Shown piece by piece: positions 36,301 to 40,984 of a stretch of 64,000 nt of DNA. The position numbers were made by a program, and so were the translations under genes. This DNA comes from Imbricaverruca yamaguchii (lineage: Eukaryota; Arthropoda; Thecostraca; Neoverrucidae), in the NCBI GenBank assembly GCA_034440575.1, contig JAOTOL010001270.1, forward strand, positions 191,001 to 255,000, given 5' to 3'. A model generated the notes under the pieces. The model worked only from the letters and a program-made list of their open reading frames with translations. It did no database searches and was not told the origin of the DNA. Numbering within the stretch: the first letter of the stretch is position 1; every line of letters starts with the position of its first letter.

Positions 36301-39300
36301 GGTCACACCGGGTCATCGGGCACTCAGACGGCGCCGCACCACCTCTGCCACCGGCGGCGTCTCCTGTCAGCTGTCGGTCCGGTGGGCGGCCACCTGGTCC
36401 AGCTGCAGACTCATGATCTGCCGACACCGGGTCACCATGTCACACCGGGTCATCGGGCACTCAGACGGCGCCGCGTCACCTCTGCCACCGGCGGCGTCTC
36501 CTGCCAGCTGTCGGTCCGGTGTGACGGCCAGACATATGGCGAATATAGCGCATGTGCCCAGGATGGAGGCGCCGGTCATCAGCATCGTCGTCCGAGTGTG
36601 CCGCGCACGCAGTAGTGAAGCAGTGGCATTCAGCAGTGTAGCAGTGTATCAGCAGTTTAACAGTATATCAGCACTGGTGCAGTGTATGAACAGTGTAGAA
36701 GTGTATCAGCAGTGTAGTAGTATAGCAGTGTAGTAGCAGTGCAACAGTGTAGCAATGTAGCAGTGCAACAATGCAGCAGTATACAGGCAGCACATAAACA
36801 GGCAGCCCCGCCCCCAGCTGACCGCATAAACAGGCAGGCCCCGCCCCCAGCTGACCGCATAAACAGGCAGGCCCCGCCCCCAGCTGACCGCATAAACAGG
36901 CAGGCCCCGCCCTCAGACGGCCGCATAAACAGGCAGGCCCCGCCCCCAGCTGACCGCATAAACAGGCAGGCCCCGCTCTCAGACGGGCGCACGCCCACGC
37001 ACCTCGTCCCAGCTCCAGAAGCGCTCGTTGGTGACGCCCAGCGTGCGCTGGTACTCCTCCAGTGGCGGCTCCACCAGGATCACGTCGAACTCGCTGCGCA
37101 GCTGACGCAGCTCGAACGAGAGCAGGTCCGTCTTAGTAATAGGGGGTGGTTGCTATCATCGCCGCGGCGTCAAAAGGGCCCAGAAAACCCCAACATTTGG
37201 TACATGGGCGGCGTGGCAGTGTCGGCTATCAGCTCGTCCTGCGTGGCGTCAGATCAGATCAGAGACGGGGTCAGATCGGACGACAGCAGGTCCGTCTTGA
37301 GGTACATGGGCGGCGTGGCAGTTTCGGCTATCAGCTTGTCCTGCAGGACGTCAGATCAGGGTGGGCACCAGATCAGAGTCGGAGCAAGCCAGAAAAGAGA
37401 CAGCGCTAGATCAGAGACGGTGCCAGATTAGAGACGGCGTCAGATCAGAGACGTCACCAGCTAGATCAGAGGCGGAGCCATATCAGACGACAGCAGGGCG
37501 CCGATGCCGCGTTGGTGTGCCGACGGCGGCCGGCGGCGTCCTGTTCTGGAACGGAGCGTTCCTGAACAGCGACGCACTCCTCCACCATCTGCATCGCTCA
37601 GCACCCCCACAACGTGGTGGCTTCATCCCAGCAGAACTACAGCACACCCACGACAAGCTTGCCGGTTACTGAGGCTTAGGCTAGCAGAGCTACAGCACAC
37701 CCATGGAAAGCTTACTGATTACTGACTGAGGCTTAAACCACCAGAGTTGCAGCACACCCACAAGCTGACTGACTGAAGTTTATAACAGCAGAGCTGCAGG
37801 GCACCCACGACAAGCTTACTAGTTACTGACAGAGTCTTACATTGCATCAAAAGCCGTGGGACCACCACACACTCGATGCATGACCTCCACACAGAGGCGT
37901 GCGCTCACCTTGAGCTTGATCAGCTCGCGCAGCTTGGGGTACTCCTCGAACCTGTCTTCGAGGCCGACGTCGCGGATGAAGTTCTGCGGTCGCTGGCCGG
38001 TGTCCACGAAGTGTTGGCAGTAGTCGTTGTGCGGGTTGGCCGACTGTGTGCCCTGCGGCAGGGAGAGGGGGGGGGGACGTCGGTCACACAACCACAGCGG
38101 CGTAGGTAGCCAGCACGCTGCCACGCCTACCTCGTCGGTCTGTCCACACTGGCCTGTCCACGTCGGCCGGCGTGGCGACGAGTGGCTGTTCCCAGCCCTG
38201 GGCACGTGACGAGAAATAGGAGCCCGGCCGTGCGGGCACGCAGGTGGACTGGTGACGAGCTGGGTCTAGAGATCAATGTAAGCACTAATATGGGGAGCCA
38301 CTCAGTCATAAAAGTGGAAGGAGAAATCTGAAGTTGCGTGGCTGGGTGTGGGGAGTGCACATGAGCCTTGCCGTCTGGGGGCTGGGACTCTGGGAGTGTG
38401 TGCACTGGCCCTGCCATCTGGGGGTTGAAACTCTGGGAGTGTGTGTTGGCCCTGCCATCTGGGGGCTGTGATGGTCTGGGACTCTGGGAGTGTGTGCACT
38501 GGCTCTGCCATCTGGGGGTTGAAACTCTGGGAGTGTGTGCATTGGCCCTGGGTTGGAACCTGGGGGTGTGTGGGTGCCATCTGGGGGCTGATTGTGCATT
38601 GGCCCTGCCATCTGGGGCTGGGACTCTGGGAGTGTGTGTATGTGAGCCCTGCCATCTGAGGGTGAGCAGTACTATCCAGGGGTTGGAACGCTGGGGGTGT
38701 GCATGGGTGCCATCTGGGGGCTGGGACTCTGGGAGTGTGTGTATGTGAGCCCTGCCATCTGAGGGTGAGGAGTACCATTCAGGGATGGGACTCTGGGAGT
38801 GTGTGTATGGAACCTCGCCCTGTTGGCAAGCAGTGCTATCCAAGATGGGTCGCATGCAGATGACCCCGCCACGTGAGTTCAGCAAAGTTCCCACACAATT
38901 TAATGTGCCAAACAAAATGAGTGTACTGGTGCGCAAATGATGCTGTGGGATGGGCCAAGCAATCCACAGCTACACCAGAGTAAATACAGTTGCATCAGGG
39001 GCCAGACAGGGTGCCGGCGCCGTCCCGTGGCTATCGCGGCGAAACGCCACCACCGTCACCACCCACAGCTCAATACGGGGCGGGGACGGCCGAGTGGTCA
39101 AGGTGTTGAGCTCTGTATATATAGGTCCCAGGTTCACCGCTCGGGACATTACCCAATTCCGCGGCCCACCGGCGAAACAATGTGAGTGGCGCCATTAGTC
39201 GTGATCGTGCATAAAGTGCGTCGTGAACCATCTGATGAAACAAAAACAGCTCAGCATGACTCTCATCAAGTTCTAGTCTGCTACCAAGTTTACCAAATCA

Positions 39301-40169
39301 ATTATCAATCTGGCAAATATACAACAGTGCCATCAAGCCTGTTCAGCCTGCCAGACAGCTAACTAACTACCAATTGTTGGCACCAATGCTGTCCACCATC
39401 ACTGACCTTGAGGAATGCCGACGAATCTGTGTACACCATCTCCTCTGCAGCATCCCCCTCATCAGCCTTTGTCTTCTTGGACTCTGGCTCCTCCTTTTTT
39501 TGCTCGCTGGCTTTATCAGCAGCACATGAGGCACTGCCCAGGACCTTGCCGATGTTTTGTGGACTGGATACACCCAGCTGAAGAGGAGCACAATCATTAA
39601 ACGATCACATGTCATCTCACGTGCAGAACACATGTCTGCTATAATACAGCATGCCAAACTGTCTTGTCAGCAATCACAGTGACCAGAGGTTATGTCAGTA
39701 GGGCATGGTCCTTGTGGTTGATCCTTTGGTTTTAGGGGTTCATCAACTGTGTTGGTCATGTGGTGCCTGCATGGTCCTTGTGAAAAAGGACCATGCTGCT
39801 GTAGAAAGCACCATCATGCTGCCCTTGAGTGAGTGCTCCAAGACAAAAAGAACATAGATAATTGAACAGTCAGCACTGCATCAGCCAAACACAAACAAGT
39901 ATGCACACATGGAAGGTCATAGATGAACCATCACCAAACAGTTCCCAGTGGGATCAATTGTGGTAATGGATTGACACAATTGGCAAAGACATGAAGCAAC
40001 TTGAATTTGAATACATGGCACACATGCACTCTAATCACCTGCATAAAGATCCCACTGAATGGGTACCACATAAAGATAATGCATCACACATCATGATCAT
40101 CACCTGTTGTGCAAGCAGCTGTCTTCTTTTCTGGGACTTCTCCCTCATCAGTTTCAGCTTCTCAGACAT
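2874..40169 (-). CDS. METTL14, m6A methyltransferase non-catalytic subunit (whole gene, 8 exons)
   Basis: Ortholog of METTL14, which pairs with METTL3 in the nucleus to form the mRNA N6-adenosine methyltransferase. METTL14 holds the fold together and binds RNA but is catalytically dead. Eight exons join in phase to about 386 aa (human METTL14 is 456 aa). Recognisable blocks are the N-terminal basic helix ([14 protein letters not shown]), [20 protein letters not shown], the MT-A70 core with EPPL in place of the catalytic DPPW of METTL3, [73 protein letters not shown] and [16 protein letters not shown]. The protein ends in a short RGG-type tail. Intron 6 is about 30.6 kb and contains two trypsin genes on the other strand. 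Exon 4 is interrupted and partly duplicated, so an intact product needs transcript proof. Confidence 0.92.
3150..3375. repeat. AT-rich trinucleotide repeat, (AAT)n-like
   Basis: Imperfect AAT/ACA trinucleotide array inside METTL14 intron 7. Repeated Asn/Thr codons in one frame are a by-product. Confidence 0.9.
3418..3630. repeat. (GGCGGT)n then (GGC)n microsatellite
   Basis: About 30 near-perfect GGCGGT units followed by nine or so GGC units, in METTL14 intron 7. On the plus strand it is a run of closely spaced G pairs; on the transcribed METTL14 RNA it is C-rich. The poly-Gly and Ala-Val frames are artefacts. Confidence 0.97.
3960..4110. repeat. Short degenerate repeat with GTCGCCACGGTG core
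   Basis: About eight imperfect units of 15-25 bp built on AGTCGCCACGGTGTAGCC, inside METTL14 intron 7. Confidence 0.75.
4111..4886. other. METTL14 intron 7 remainder
   Basis: No gene recognised. A short GGTGAGGGTTGGCAG-like repeat sits at about 4780-4830, just beyond the exon 7 donor. Confidence 0.5.
4887..5014 (-). CDS. METTL14 exon 7
   Basis: A (completing Arg), then [18 protein letters not shown] and [18 protein letters not shown] to NMTT, ending in phase 1. Acceptor GTTGACAG|A, donor ACCG|GTGAGT. It lies 30.6 kb from exon 6 but in the same orientation and the right phase. Its acceptor and first 17 exon bases are the core of the adjoining 46-bp satellite. Confidence 0.93.
5015..6470 (-). 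repeat. 46-bp satellite made of METTL14 exon 7 splice acceptor
   Basis: About 32 units, mean 45-46 bp. Read on the minus strand, each unit carries GTTGTTGACAG|ACTACACC then TGTTTGGCC, which is the acceptor and first 17 bases of the adjoining real exon 7, followed by AGTATATGACAG-type spacer. In about seven units a T-to-C change (plus strand TCCGTCAAC) destroys the AG; most keep it. Each unit read as exon hits an in-frame TGA about 14 codons in. The array sits immediately upstream of exon 7, at the end of the 30.6-kb intron. Confidence 0.95.
6600..6960. repeat. Degenerate 50-60-bp repeat with ACCCTAGACCGTGTC core
   Basis: Five to six imperfect units containing CCCTAGACCGTGTCGCCCGG and CAGACACACACA, in METTL14 intron 6. 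CA-rich spacers vary in length. Confidence 0.85.
6961..8744. other. METTL14 intron 6, no gene recognised
   Basis: Mixed-composition sequence. Open frames up to about 180 codons exist on both strands near 6770-7310, but none shows a known domain or plausible splice structure. Confidence 0.5.
8745..9395. repeat. About 10/20-bp minisatellite, CATCTGACCAGTATCTGACTGG type
   Basis: Tens of units of a decamer of type RTCTGACYRG, mostly arranged as 20-22-bp dimers, degenerating at the right end. Lies in METTL14 intron 6. Confidence 0.95.
9396..10065. other. METTL14 intron 6, G+C-rich stretch without recognised gene
   Basis: Open frames of 110-180 codons overlap on both strands, as expected of G+C-rich DNA. 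No known motif was found. Confidence 0.45.
10066..10250. repeat. 36-bp minisatellite, about five units
   Basis: Unit contains CCCCGGCAATACCCTGCATG then GAGCACAGCACAACCA; the last units diverge. Confidence 0.9.
10251..11539. other. METTL14 intron 6, no gene recognised
   Basis: Contains a small repeat of CGCACGTGTTGCCGGCACACG type at about 10380-10445 (several CACGTG-like boxes) and a doublet of ATCTGAACATGGACGMTAC at 10530-10605. No coding signal is recognised. Confidence 0.45.
11540..12150. repeat. 45-bp minisatellite, about 13-14 units
   Basis: Unit contains GTGTCAGCAGCCGCCCGGAA then TGTAGCGAACACCTCGCC. As 15 codons it stays open in several frames on both strands, so its peptide readings ([12 protein letters not shown] and others) are not evidence of a gene. 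Confidence 0.95.
12151..12955. other. METTL14 intron 6, no gene recognised
   Basis: A GGGGT-type run at 12465-12485, then moderately AT-rich sequence. No support for coding. Confidence 0.4.
12956..13800. repeat. Large imperfect palindrome / foldback element
   Basis: Two inverted arms of about 400 bp meet near 13390 at CTACTGTTCATCA and TGATGAACAGTACATG. Matching inverted blocks include TTTTTCCTTGGTAGACATGT with ACATATTTACCAAGGAAAA, GCCTTCAATGATGATAAGTAC with its inverse at 13612-13635, and CTAAGCATACG with CATATGCTTAG. Outer parts are more diverged. This is the form of a foldback or MITE-like element. No coding capacity is evident. Confidence 0.85.
13801..14439. other. METTL14 intron 6, no gene recognised
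   Basis: Mixed composition; no gene supported. Confidence 0.4.
14440..15440. repeat. (GAGACA)n microsatellite, about 1 kb
   Basis: Long run of GAGACA hexamers with GATAGG and GAATGA variants at the left and AGAGAGACAGA variants at the right. Very long open frames on both strands (Thr-Glu or Ser-Val/Leu-Cys repeats) are artefacts. Confidence 0.97.
15945..16070 (+). repeat. 38-bp tandem repeat, four units (copy A)
   Basis: Units of type GATGGCTTCCCATACTGGTC then ATTTCCCTGGGGTGCG, read as [16 protein letters not shown] 13-residue peptides. Present in both segmental copies. No larger reading frame or domain goes with it. Confidence 0.85.
16412..16715. other. About 300 bp present only in copy A
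   Basis: In copy B the sequence runs straight from AATTTGTTAGCTT to TACACGGTGCGATGG. In copy A about 300 bp intervenes, rich in GGCGCCCCTC and CCTCCGGAAGGCTCGAG blocks, with AGCT at both edges. The symmetry suggests deletion in B by microhomology or insertion in A. Confidence 0.8.
16735..17541 (+). repeat. TGGTCTGGTG then (GGGTC)n satellite upstream of trypsin copy A
   Basis: About 230 bp of TGGTCTGGTG decamers grade through GGTCTGGCCT units into about 500 bp of the pentamer GGGTC. The array ends about 350 bp before the TATA box. Readings such as PDPTR or VGSGR repeats are artefacts. Confidence 0.97.
17893..17898 (+). promoter_or_regulatory. TATA box of trypsin copy A
   Basis: TATAAA in GTACATATAAAGGCG, 84 bp before the ATG. 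A start of transcription about 30 bp downstream would give a 5' UTR of some 55 nt. The identical box precedes copy B at the same distance. Confidence 0.8.
17982..18953 (+). CDS. Trypsin-like serine protease, copy A (altered C-terminus)
   Basis: Intronless, 323 aa. A short hydrophobic N-terminus ([14 protein letters not shown]) serves as a probable secretion signal, then a propeptide ends at GTR|IVGG, the zymogen cleavage site. The S1 catalytic triad is intact: His in TAAHC, Asp in HDLAVLRL, Ser in GDSGGP. Asp six residues before the serine ([10 protein letters not shown]) predicts cutting after Lys/Arg. An Ala/Pro-rich insert follows ACLPPP. Compared with copy B the end after GRPSLPG is scrambled: [11 protein letters not shown] is lost and a repeat unit read in another register ([14 protein letters not shown]) is inserted before [12 protein letters not shown]. 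The lost GVY segment lines the S1 pocket, so activity is doubtful. It lies antisense inside METTL14 intron 6. Confidence 0.9.
   Translation: MAHTMAMCLLALSAAAGADVGVGAALNLADVPCGKPTAGTRIVGGAEARRGQFPWLVSVQRRGQHWCGGTLVSRWFVVTAAHCLKTRPAAEFSVVVGEHDLSRADDGQRRLQVRAVALHPGYTPGKFRHDLAVLRLAAAAEWGARVQPACLPPPAPAPAPTPAAAAAATASPSAAAAAEPAAQRAGSPVGRTATVAGWGWLDEVANGGRRADTVHAVRVPVIGPAECSAWFADAGKRNQLRAGQLCAGYRAGGKDGCQGDSGGPLLLTEQGRVTLVGVVSAGIGCGRPSLPGAGVPVHWIQKMTSGLGLARYMDWIQKMTKSA
18868..19240 (+). repeat. 33-bp minisatellite of trypsin 3' end (copy A)
   Basis: Unit GGATCCAGAAGATGACCAAG then TCGGCCTAGGTCT is the last codons and TAG stop of the protease ([13 protein letters not shown]). About nine units, some with TACATGGACTAGTACATGGAC inserts, follow the gene. 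Nearly every unit carries its own stop. Confidence 0.95.
19241..19640. other. 3' flank of trypsin copy A
   Basis: Contains a C run at 19430-19442 that is shorter in copy B. No clear AATAAA. No gene recognised. Confidence 0.4.
19643..19820 (-). mobile_element. tRNA-derived SINE, copy 2
   Basis: Same family as 1992-2175, reversed: on the minus strand GGGGCGGGGATGACCGAGTGG, then GTCCCGGGTGTTCGAC, then the GCGCCATTAGCCGTGAACG body. Flanked by TTTGATGATCATGA / TTTGATGATGATGA, a probable target duplication. The same insertion is at 31784-31960, so it predates the segmental duplication. Confidence 0.85.
19821..19875. repeat. Dispersed repeat, TTGGGGTTTAGGGG family (1)
   Basis: GATGATGAATTGGGGTTTAG then GGGTGCGTCGACTGCCATG. 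Related sequence occurs at about 15530, 20920, 31962, 35512 and, more weakly, 39725. Probably the end of another retroelement family; its full extent is not visible. Confidence 0.6.
19876..20892. other. Duplicated trypsin 3' flank
   Basis: Well conserved between copies A and B but with frame-breaking differences, so the open frames near 20415-21015 are not supported as genes. Contains a doublet of CAGCCAGCTCGCATAG at 19980-20033. Confidence 0.5.
21299..22747 (-). pseudogene. hAT transposase, catalytic and C-terminal part
   Basis: After [20 protein letters not shown] comes [11 protein letters not shown], then the family block [17 protein letters not shown] and [13 protein letters not shown], typical of a hAT-like transposase clade common in arthropods and cnidarians. 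One frameshift lies near 22310. The C-terminus has WEEREPFK and [16 protein letters not shown], the hAT dimerisation end, before the stop. Not functional as it stands. Confidence 0.85.
22973..23920 (+). CDS. LINE ORF1, coiled coil plus SGNH esterase-like domain
   Basis: 315 aa. An N-terminal heptad-rich coiled coil ([20 protein letters not shown]) is followed by a basic Ser/Arg linker and a C-terminal SGNH-hydrolase-like domain: [12 protein letters not shown] (block I GDS), [10 protein letters not shown] (block III G-x-N) and [14 protein letters not shown] (block V D-x-x-H). This matches the esterase ORF1 of CR1/L2-type LINEs, thought to act in RNP or membrane contact during retrotransposition. 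The frame is intact from an ATG, unlike ORF2. Confidence 0.88.
   Translation: MVSTRMQALEEEIRTLKAEVSKLKAALVAQGRQDKATRGHSVAGTSYAQVVAGHQVAEASPTVEVAGISREGSVNSEQRRGSSGRSQEGKWHEVRGWRIWRREPKERVSEWQVAGGRSGRKSSRQAQRAGILTTNMFQALDDCPQDSSIKESVLVIGDSRVRHLERAFCRGRRDRRCITRPGAKVKDLVPAVAQVTSDHQFNTVIVHVGVNNIGHTRNEELLREYRALLATLKGTNRVIVTTILPRVRASPEWSSRALAANARVGKLCHELGFTFVDEWSRFYASWDLYQRDGLHFSEKGVHVLGKVYEHVLQGN
23929..26929 (+). pseudogene. LINE ORF2, endonuclease-reverse transcriptase, broken
   Basis: The apurinic-type endonuclease is complete in sequence: [40 protein letters not shown] and LGKSDHN. A frameshift near 24805, then stops at about 25036, 25101 and 25624, break the linker. RT motifs include [37 protein letters not shown] (usual G replaced by W) and FADDLKVF. 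The C-terminal block [20 protein letters not shown] and [10 protein letters not shown] is typical of CR1/L2-type ORF2. Non-functional. Confidence 0.9.
27034..27824 (-). pseudogene. hAT transposase, N-terminal part
   Basis: Starts [20 protein letters not shown] and continues through [18 protein letters not shown] frameshift near 27340 moves the frame to an acidic serine-rich stretch ([16 protein letters not shown]) and [18 protein letters not shown], ending DVKELN where the LINE interrupts it. The frame continues at 22747 with [13 protein letters not shown]. Confidence 0.82.
28390..28520 (+). repeat. 38-bp tandem repeat, four units (copy B)
   Basis: Counterpart of 15945-16070, a few substitutions apart. 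Confidence 0.85.
28873..29589 (+). repeat. GGTCTGGCCT then (GGGTC)n satellite upstream of trypsin copy B
   Basis: Counterpart of 16735-17541 with its own interruptions (GGGTCTGGCGTGGTCG blocks) and different unit counts. The pentamer array is again about 350 bp from the TATA box. Confidence 0.97.
29939..29944 (+). promoter_or_regulatory. TATA box of trypsin copy B
   Basis: TATAAA, 84 bp ahead of the gap before the ATG, in the same context as in copy A (CCGTGTACATATAAAGGCGC). Confidence 0.8.
30028..30969 (+). CDS. Trypsin-like serine protease, copy B (intact)
   Basis: Intronless, 313 aa, chymotrypsin-fold S1 protease, probably secreted. Short N-terminal hydrophobic segment, propeptide with CGKPTAG (Cys35, likely disulphide-tethered to the catalytic domain), activation site R43|I44 (IVGG). 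Triad His84 (TAAHC), Asp132 (RHDLAVLRL), Ser263 (QGDSGGP). Asp257 at the S1 base predicts trypsin-like cleavage. An Ala/Pro/Thr insert at about 154-190 is unusual. C-terminus [20 protein letters not shown] is normal for the family, so this copy is the likely functional one. It is antisense inside METTL14 intron 6 with its own TATA box. The first ATG after the TATA box was chosen; an ATG five codons later is possible. Confidence 0.93.
   Translation: MAHTMAMCLLALSAAAGADADVGVGAALNLADVPCGKPTAGTRIVGGAEARRGQFPWLVSVQRRGQHWCGGTLVSRWFVVTAAHCLKTRPAAEFSVVVGEHDLSRADDGQRRLQVRAVALHPGYTPGKFRHDLAVLRLAAAAEWGARVQPACLPPPAPTPAPTPAAAGAATASPSAAAGAEPAAQRAGSPVGRTATVAGWGWLDEVANGGRRADTVHAVRVPVIGPAECSAWFADAGKRNQLRAGQLCAGYRAGGKDGCQGDSGGPLLLTEQGRVTLVGVVSAGIGCGRPSLPGVYTDVARYMDWIQKMTKSA
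30935..31394 (+). repeat. 33-bp minisatellite of trypsin 3' end (copy B)
   Basis: Same unit as 18868-19240 (last codons plus TAG), about ten units in a different arrangement. The array therefore existed before the duplication and has since changed independently. Confidence 0.95.
31784..31960 (-). mobile_element. tRNA-derived SINE, copy 3
   Basis: Same insertion event as 19643-19820, duplicated with copy B. On the minus strand it has GGGGCGGGGATGGCCGAGTGG and GTCCCGGGTTCGACTC, a better-preserved B box than copy 2. Confidence 0.85.
31961..32010. repeat. Dispersed repeat, TTGGGGTTTAGGGG family (2)
   Basis: GATGATGAATTGGGGTTTAG then GGGCGCGTCCACTGCCATGG, counterpart of 19821-19875. Confidence 0.6.
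33024..35507. other. METTL14 intron 6, no gene recognised
   Basis: Single-copy-looking sequence of balanced composition. Short open frames on both strands (for example a Cys-rich one at 34372-34725 minus) have no family match and no supporting splice sites. Confidence 0.5.
35508..35560. repeat. Dispersed repeat, TTGGGGTTTAGGGG family (3)
   Basis: GATGATGCATTGGGGTTTAG then GGGCACGACGACTGCCATC, flanked by CAGCTGATTAGTTG on both sides (35499-35512 and 35554-35567), which looks like a target-site duplication around a very short element. Confidence 0.65.
35664..35836 (-). CDS. METTL14 exon 6
   Basis: Encodes [19 protein letters not shown], then [14 protein letters not shown] and [14 protein letters not shown]. 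Acceptor TTCCAG|GAG, donor AG|GTCAGT. It ends in phase 2 (AG of an Arg codon), which exon 7 completes with A. Confidence 0.95.
36063..36272 (-). CDS. METTL14 exon 5
   Basis: 70 codons, [20 protein letters not shown] through [13 protein letters not shown] to [10 protein letters not shown]. Acceptor GGCAG|ATC, donor AAG|GTAGCC. This is the core of the MT-A70 fold. The exon start and its acceptor are duplicated upstream (boundary copy at 36417). Confidence 0.95.
36233..36525 (-). repeat. 145-bp tandem duplication including METTL14 exon 5 start
   Basis: Two units. The upstream one ends a copy of the first 38 exon bases (ATCATGAGTCTGCAGCTGGA and onward to GCCCACC) with the same acceptor GTGTCGGCAG|ATC at 36417, then returns to intron sequence. 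The real exon starts at 36272. Confidence 0.92.
36640..36785. repeat. CAGTGTAGYAGTG-type short repeat
   Basis: Imperfect units of 10-16 bp with CAGTGTAGCAGTG / CAGTGCAACAGTG, in METTL14 intron 4. Confidence 0.8.
36786..36990. repeat. 33-bp minisatellite, six units
   Basis: Unit CCCCGCCCCCAGCTGACCGC then ATAAACAGGCAGG; two units have TCAGACGG in place of CAGCTGAC. In METTL14 intron 4, just downstream of exon 4. Confidence 0.95.
37003..37238 (-). CDS. METTL14 exon 4, interrupted
   Basis: Two blocks belong to one exon in other animals: [13 protein letters not shown] (37200-37238) and [20 protein letters not shown] through [14 protein letters not shown] to FWSWDE (37003-37134). The EPPL motif replaces the METTL3 catalytic DPPW. 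A 65-bp stretch (37135-37199) separates them, carries an in-frame TGA and has no usable GT donor. A second partial copy of the exon start lies upstream at 37272-37340. Either the allele is damaged or the assembly is wrong here. Donor GAG|GTGCGT, phase 0. Confidence 0.8.
37272..37340 (-). pseudogene. Partial duplicate of METTL14 exon 4 start
   Basis: After CTGCAG| it reads [20 protein letters not shown] and then leaves the gene sequence. It differs from the downstream copy by several bases, so it is not a simple assembly echo. Unlike that copy it retains the uninterrupted TACCTCAAGACGGAC join. Confidence 0.8.
37380..37500. repeat. AGATCAGAGACGG-type repeat
   Basis: Six or so imperfect units of about 19 bp upstream of METTL14 exon 4. 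On the minus strand the same TCTGATCTGACG motif directly precedes both copies of the exon 4 acceptor. Confidence 0.8.
37620..37845. repeat. About 55-60-bp repeat, four units
   Basis: Units contain GCAGAGCTACAGCACACCCA and AGCTTACTGATTACTGA, in METTL14 intron 3. Confidence 0.85.
37909..38052 (-). CDS. METTL14 exon 3
   Basis: 48 codons, [20 protein letters not shown] to [11 protein letters not shown], a near-exact METTL14 signature. Acceptor CCGCAG|GGC, donor AAG|GTGAGC, phase 0 at both ends. Confidence 0.95.
38340..38830. repeat. Minisatellite with CTGCCATCTGGGGGCTGGGA core
   Basis: About 11 imperfect units of 38-57 bp with GACTCTGGGAGTGTGTG, in METTL14 intron 2. Confidence 0.93.
39073..39245 (+). 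mobile_element. tRNA-derived SINE, copy 4
   Basis: GGGGCGGGGACGGCCGAGTGG, a degenerate B box (CCCAGGTTCACCGC), the shared GCGCCATTAGTCGTGATCG body, and an AAACAAAAAC tail. ACAGCTCA at 39065-39072 and 39246-39253 is the target duplication. In METTL14 intron 2. Confidence 0.85.
39407..39577 (-). CDS. METTL14 exon 2
   Basis: 57 codons, from [14 protein letters not shown] to [10 protein letters not shown]. The acceptor is TTCAG|CTG and the donor AAG|GTCAGT, both phase 0. The middle is a Lys/Glu-rich linker ([18 protein letters not shown]), typical of the poorly conserved region before the MT-A70 domain. Confidence 0.85.
40104..40169 (-). CDS. METTL14 exon 1
   Basis: 22 codons beginning [16 protein letters not shown] and ending LLAQQ. 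The donor is CAACAG|GTGATG. The start is chosen because the peptide matches the usual METTL14 N-terminus (short acidic/basic leader, then RRQLLAQQ). Confidence 0.88.
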
Positions 40170-40984
40170 GGTAGCAATAGTGTAGAATGAATGATGTAGC
40201 TTCTAAGATAACCTGTAGAAGAGGTAAGCACTTGTGATCACAGTTATATGTACAACTCAGCACTGTCCTGAAATGCATTGCTTGTATAATGGAGAGGAGC
40301 AAAAGAGAAAATGGTGTGAATGTATGTTAATGTATGTGAATAATATCACCTGTAGTGACATGTGGTTAATTTTTTTCCTATTCTGGCCTAATTTGTATGA
40401 GATGTAAATTACTTCAACTTTTTCAAGTTCACAATGCATTATGTAATGTCAAGTGACTGCTGCTAGGTAGGCTGGAATATATAGTTCCTTTGGAATTTGA
40501 GATAATGGATCAATTTGAGTGTGAGCATTTACTTTTCTAGTATCTTTTCAAGATAAAGTTGAAGTTAATTTACATGTAATACAAATTATGTCAGAGTGGA
40601 AAATCGTAGTGTCACAACAGGTGATCTTATTCACATACATGAATATATGTTTTTTATATTTTTCACCAACTGTCTATAATCTAGGGGACTAGCATACCTA
40701 TGGATAAAGGCTCCTTTGATTGACCACAGAATTCATCTCTGGGTGAGTGATGCAGAGCATTTGAAAAGCCAACCAGGTGAGGCAACCAGGTGAGAGGCTT
40801 AACCCAGATGGCCCTTATTAAGCCATAACACTTTATGAACCTTATGAACTTTATTGAACTCAATATCACTCAGACTGCATTGACCAAATTACATAGCTTG
40901 TACCCAGGTACTGATCAGTGCACACCAAAGTCGAAAGGCCACCTCATCCTGCACTTATCTATATTGTAAACGTTCATATGTGAC
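40170..40984. other. 5' flank of METTL14
   Basis: AT-rich. Should contain the METTL14 5' UTR and promoter on the minus strand; no TATA box or other element stands out. Confidence 0.4.
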
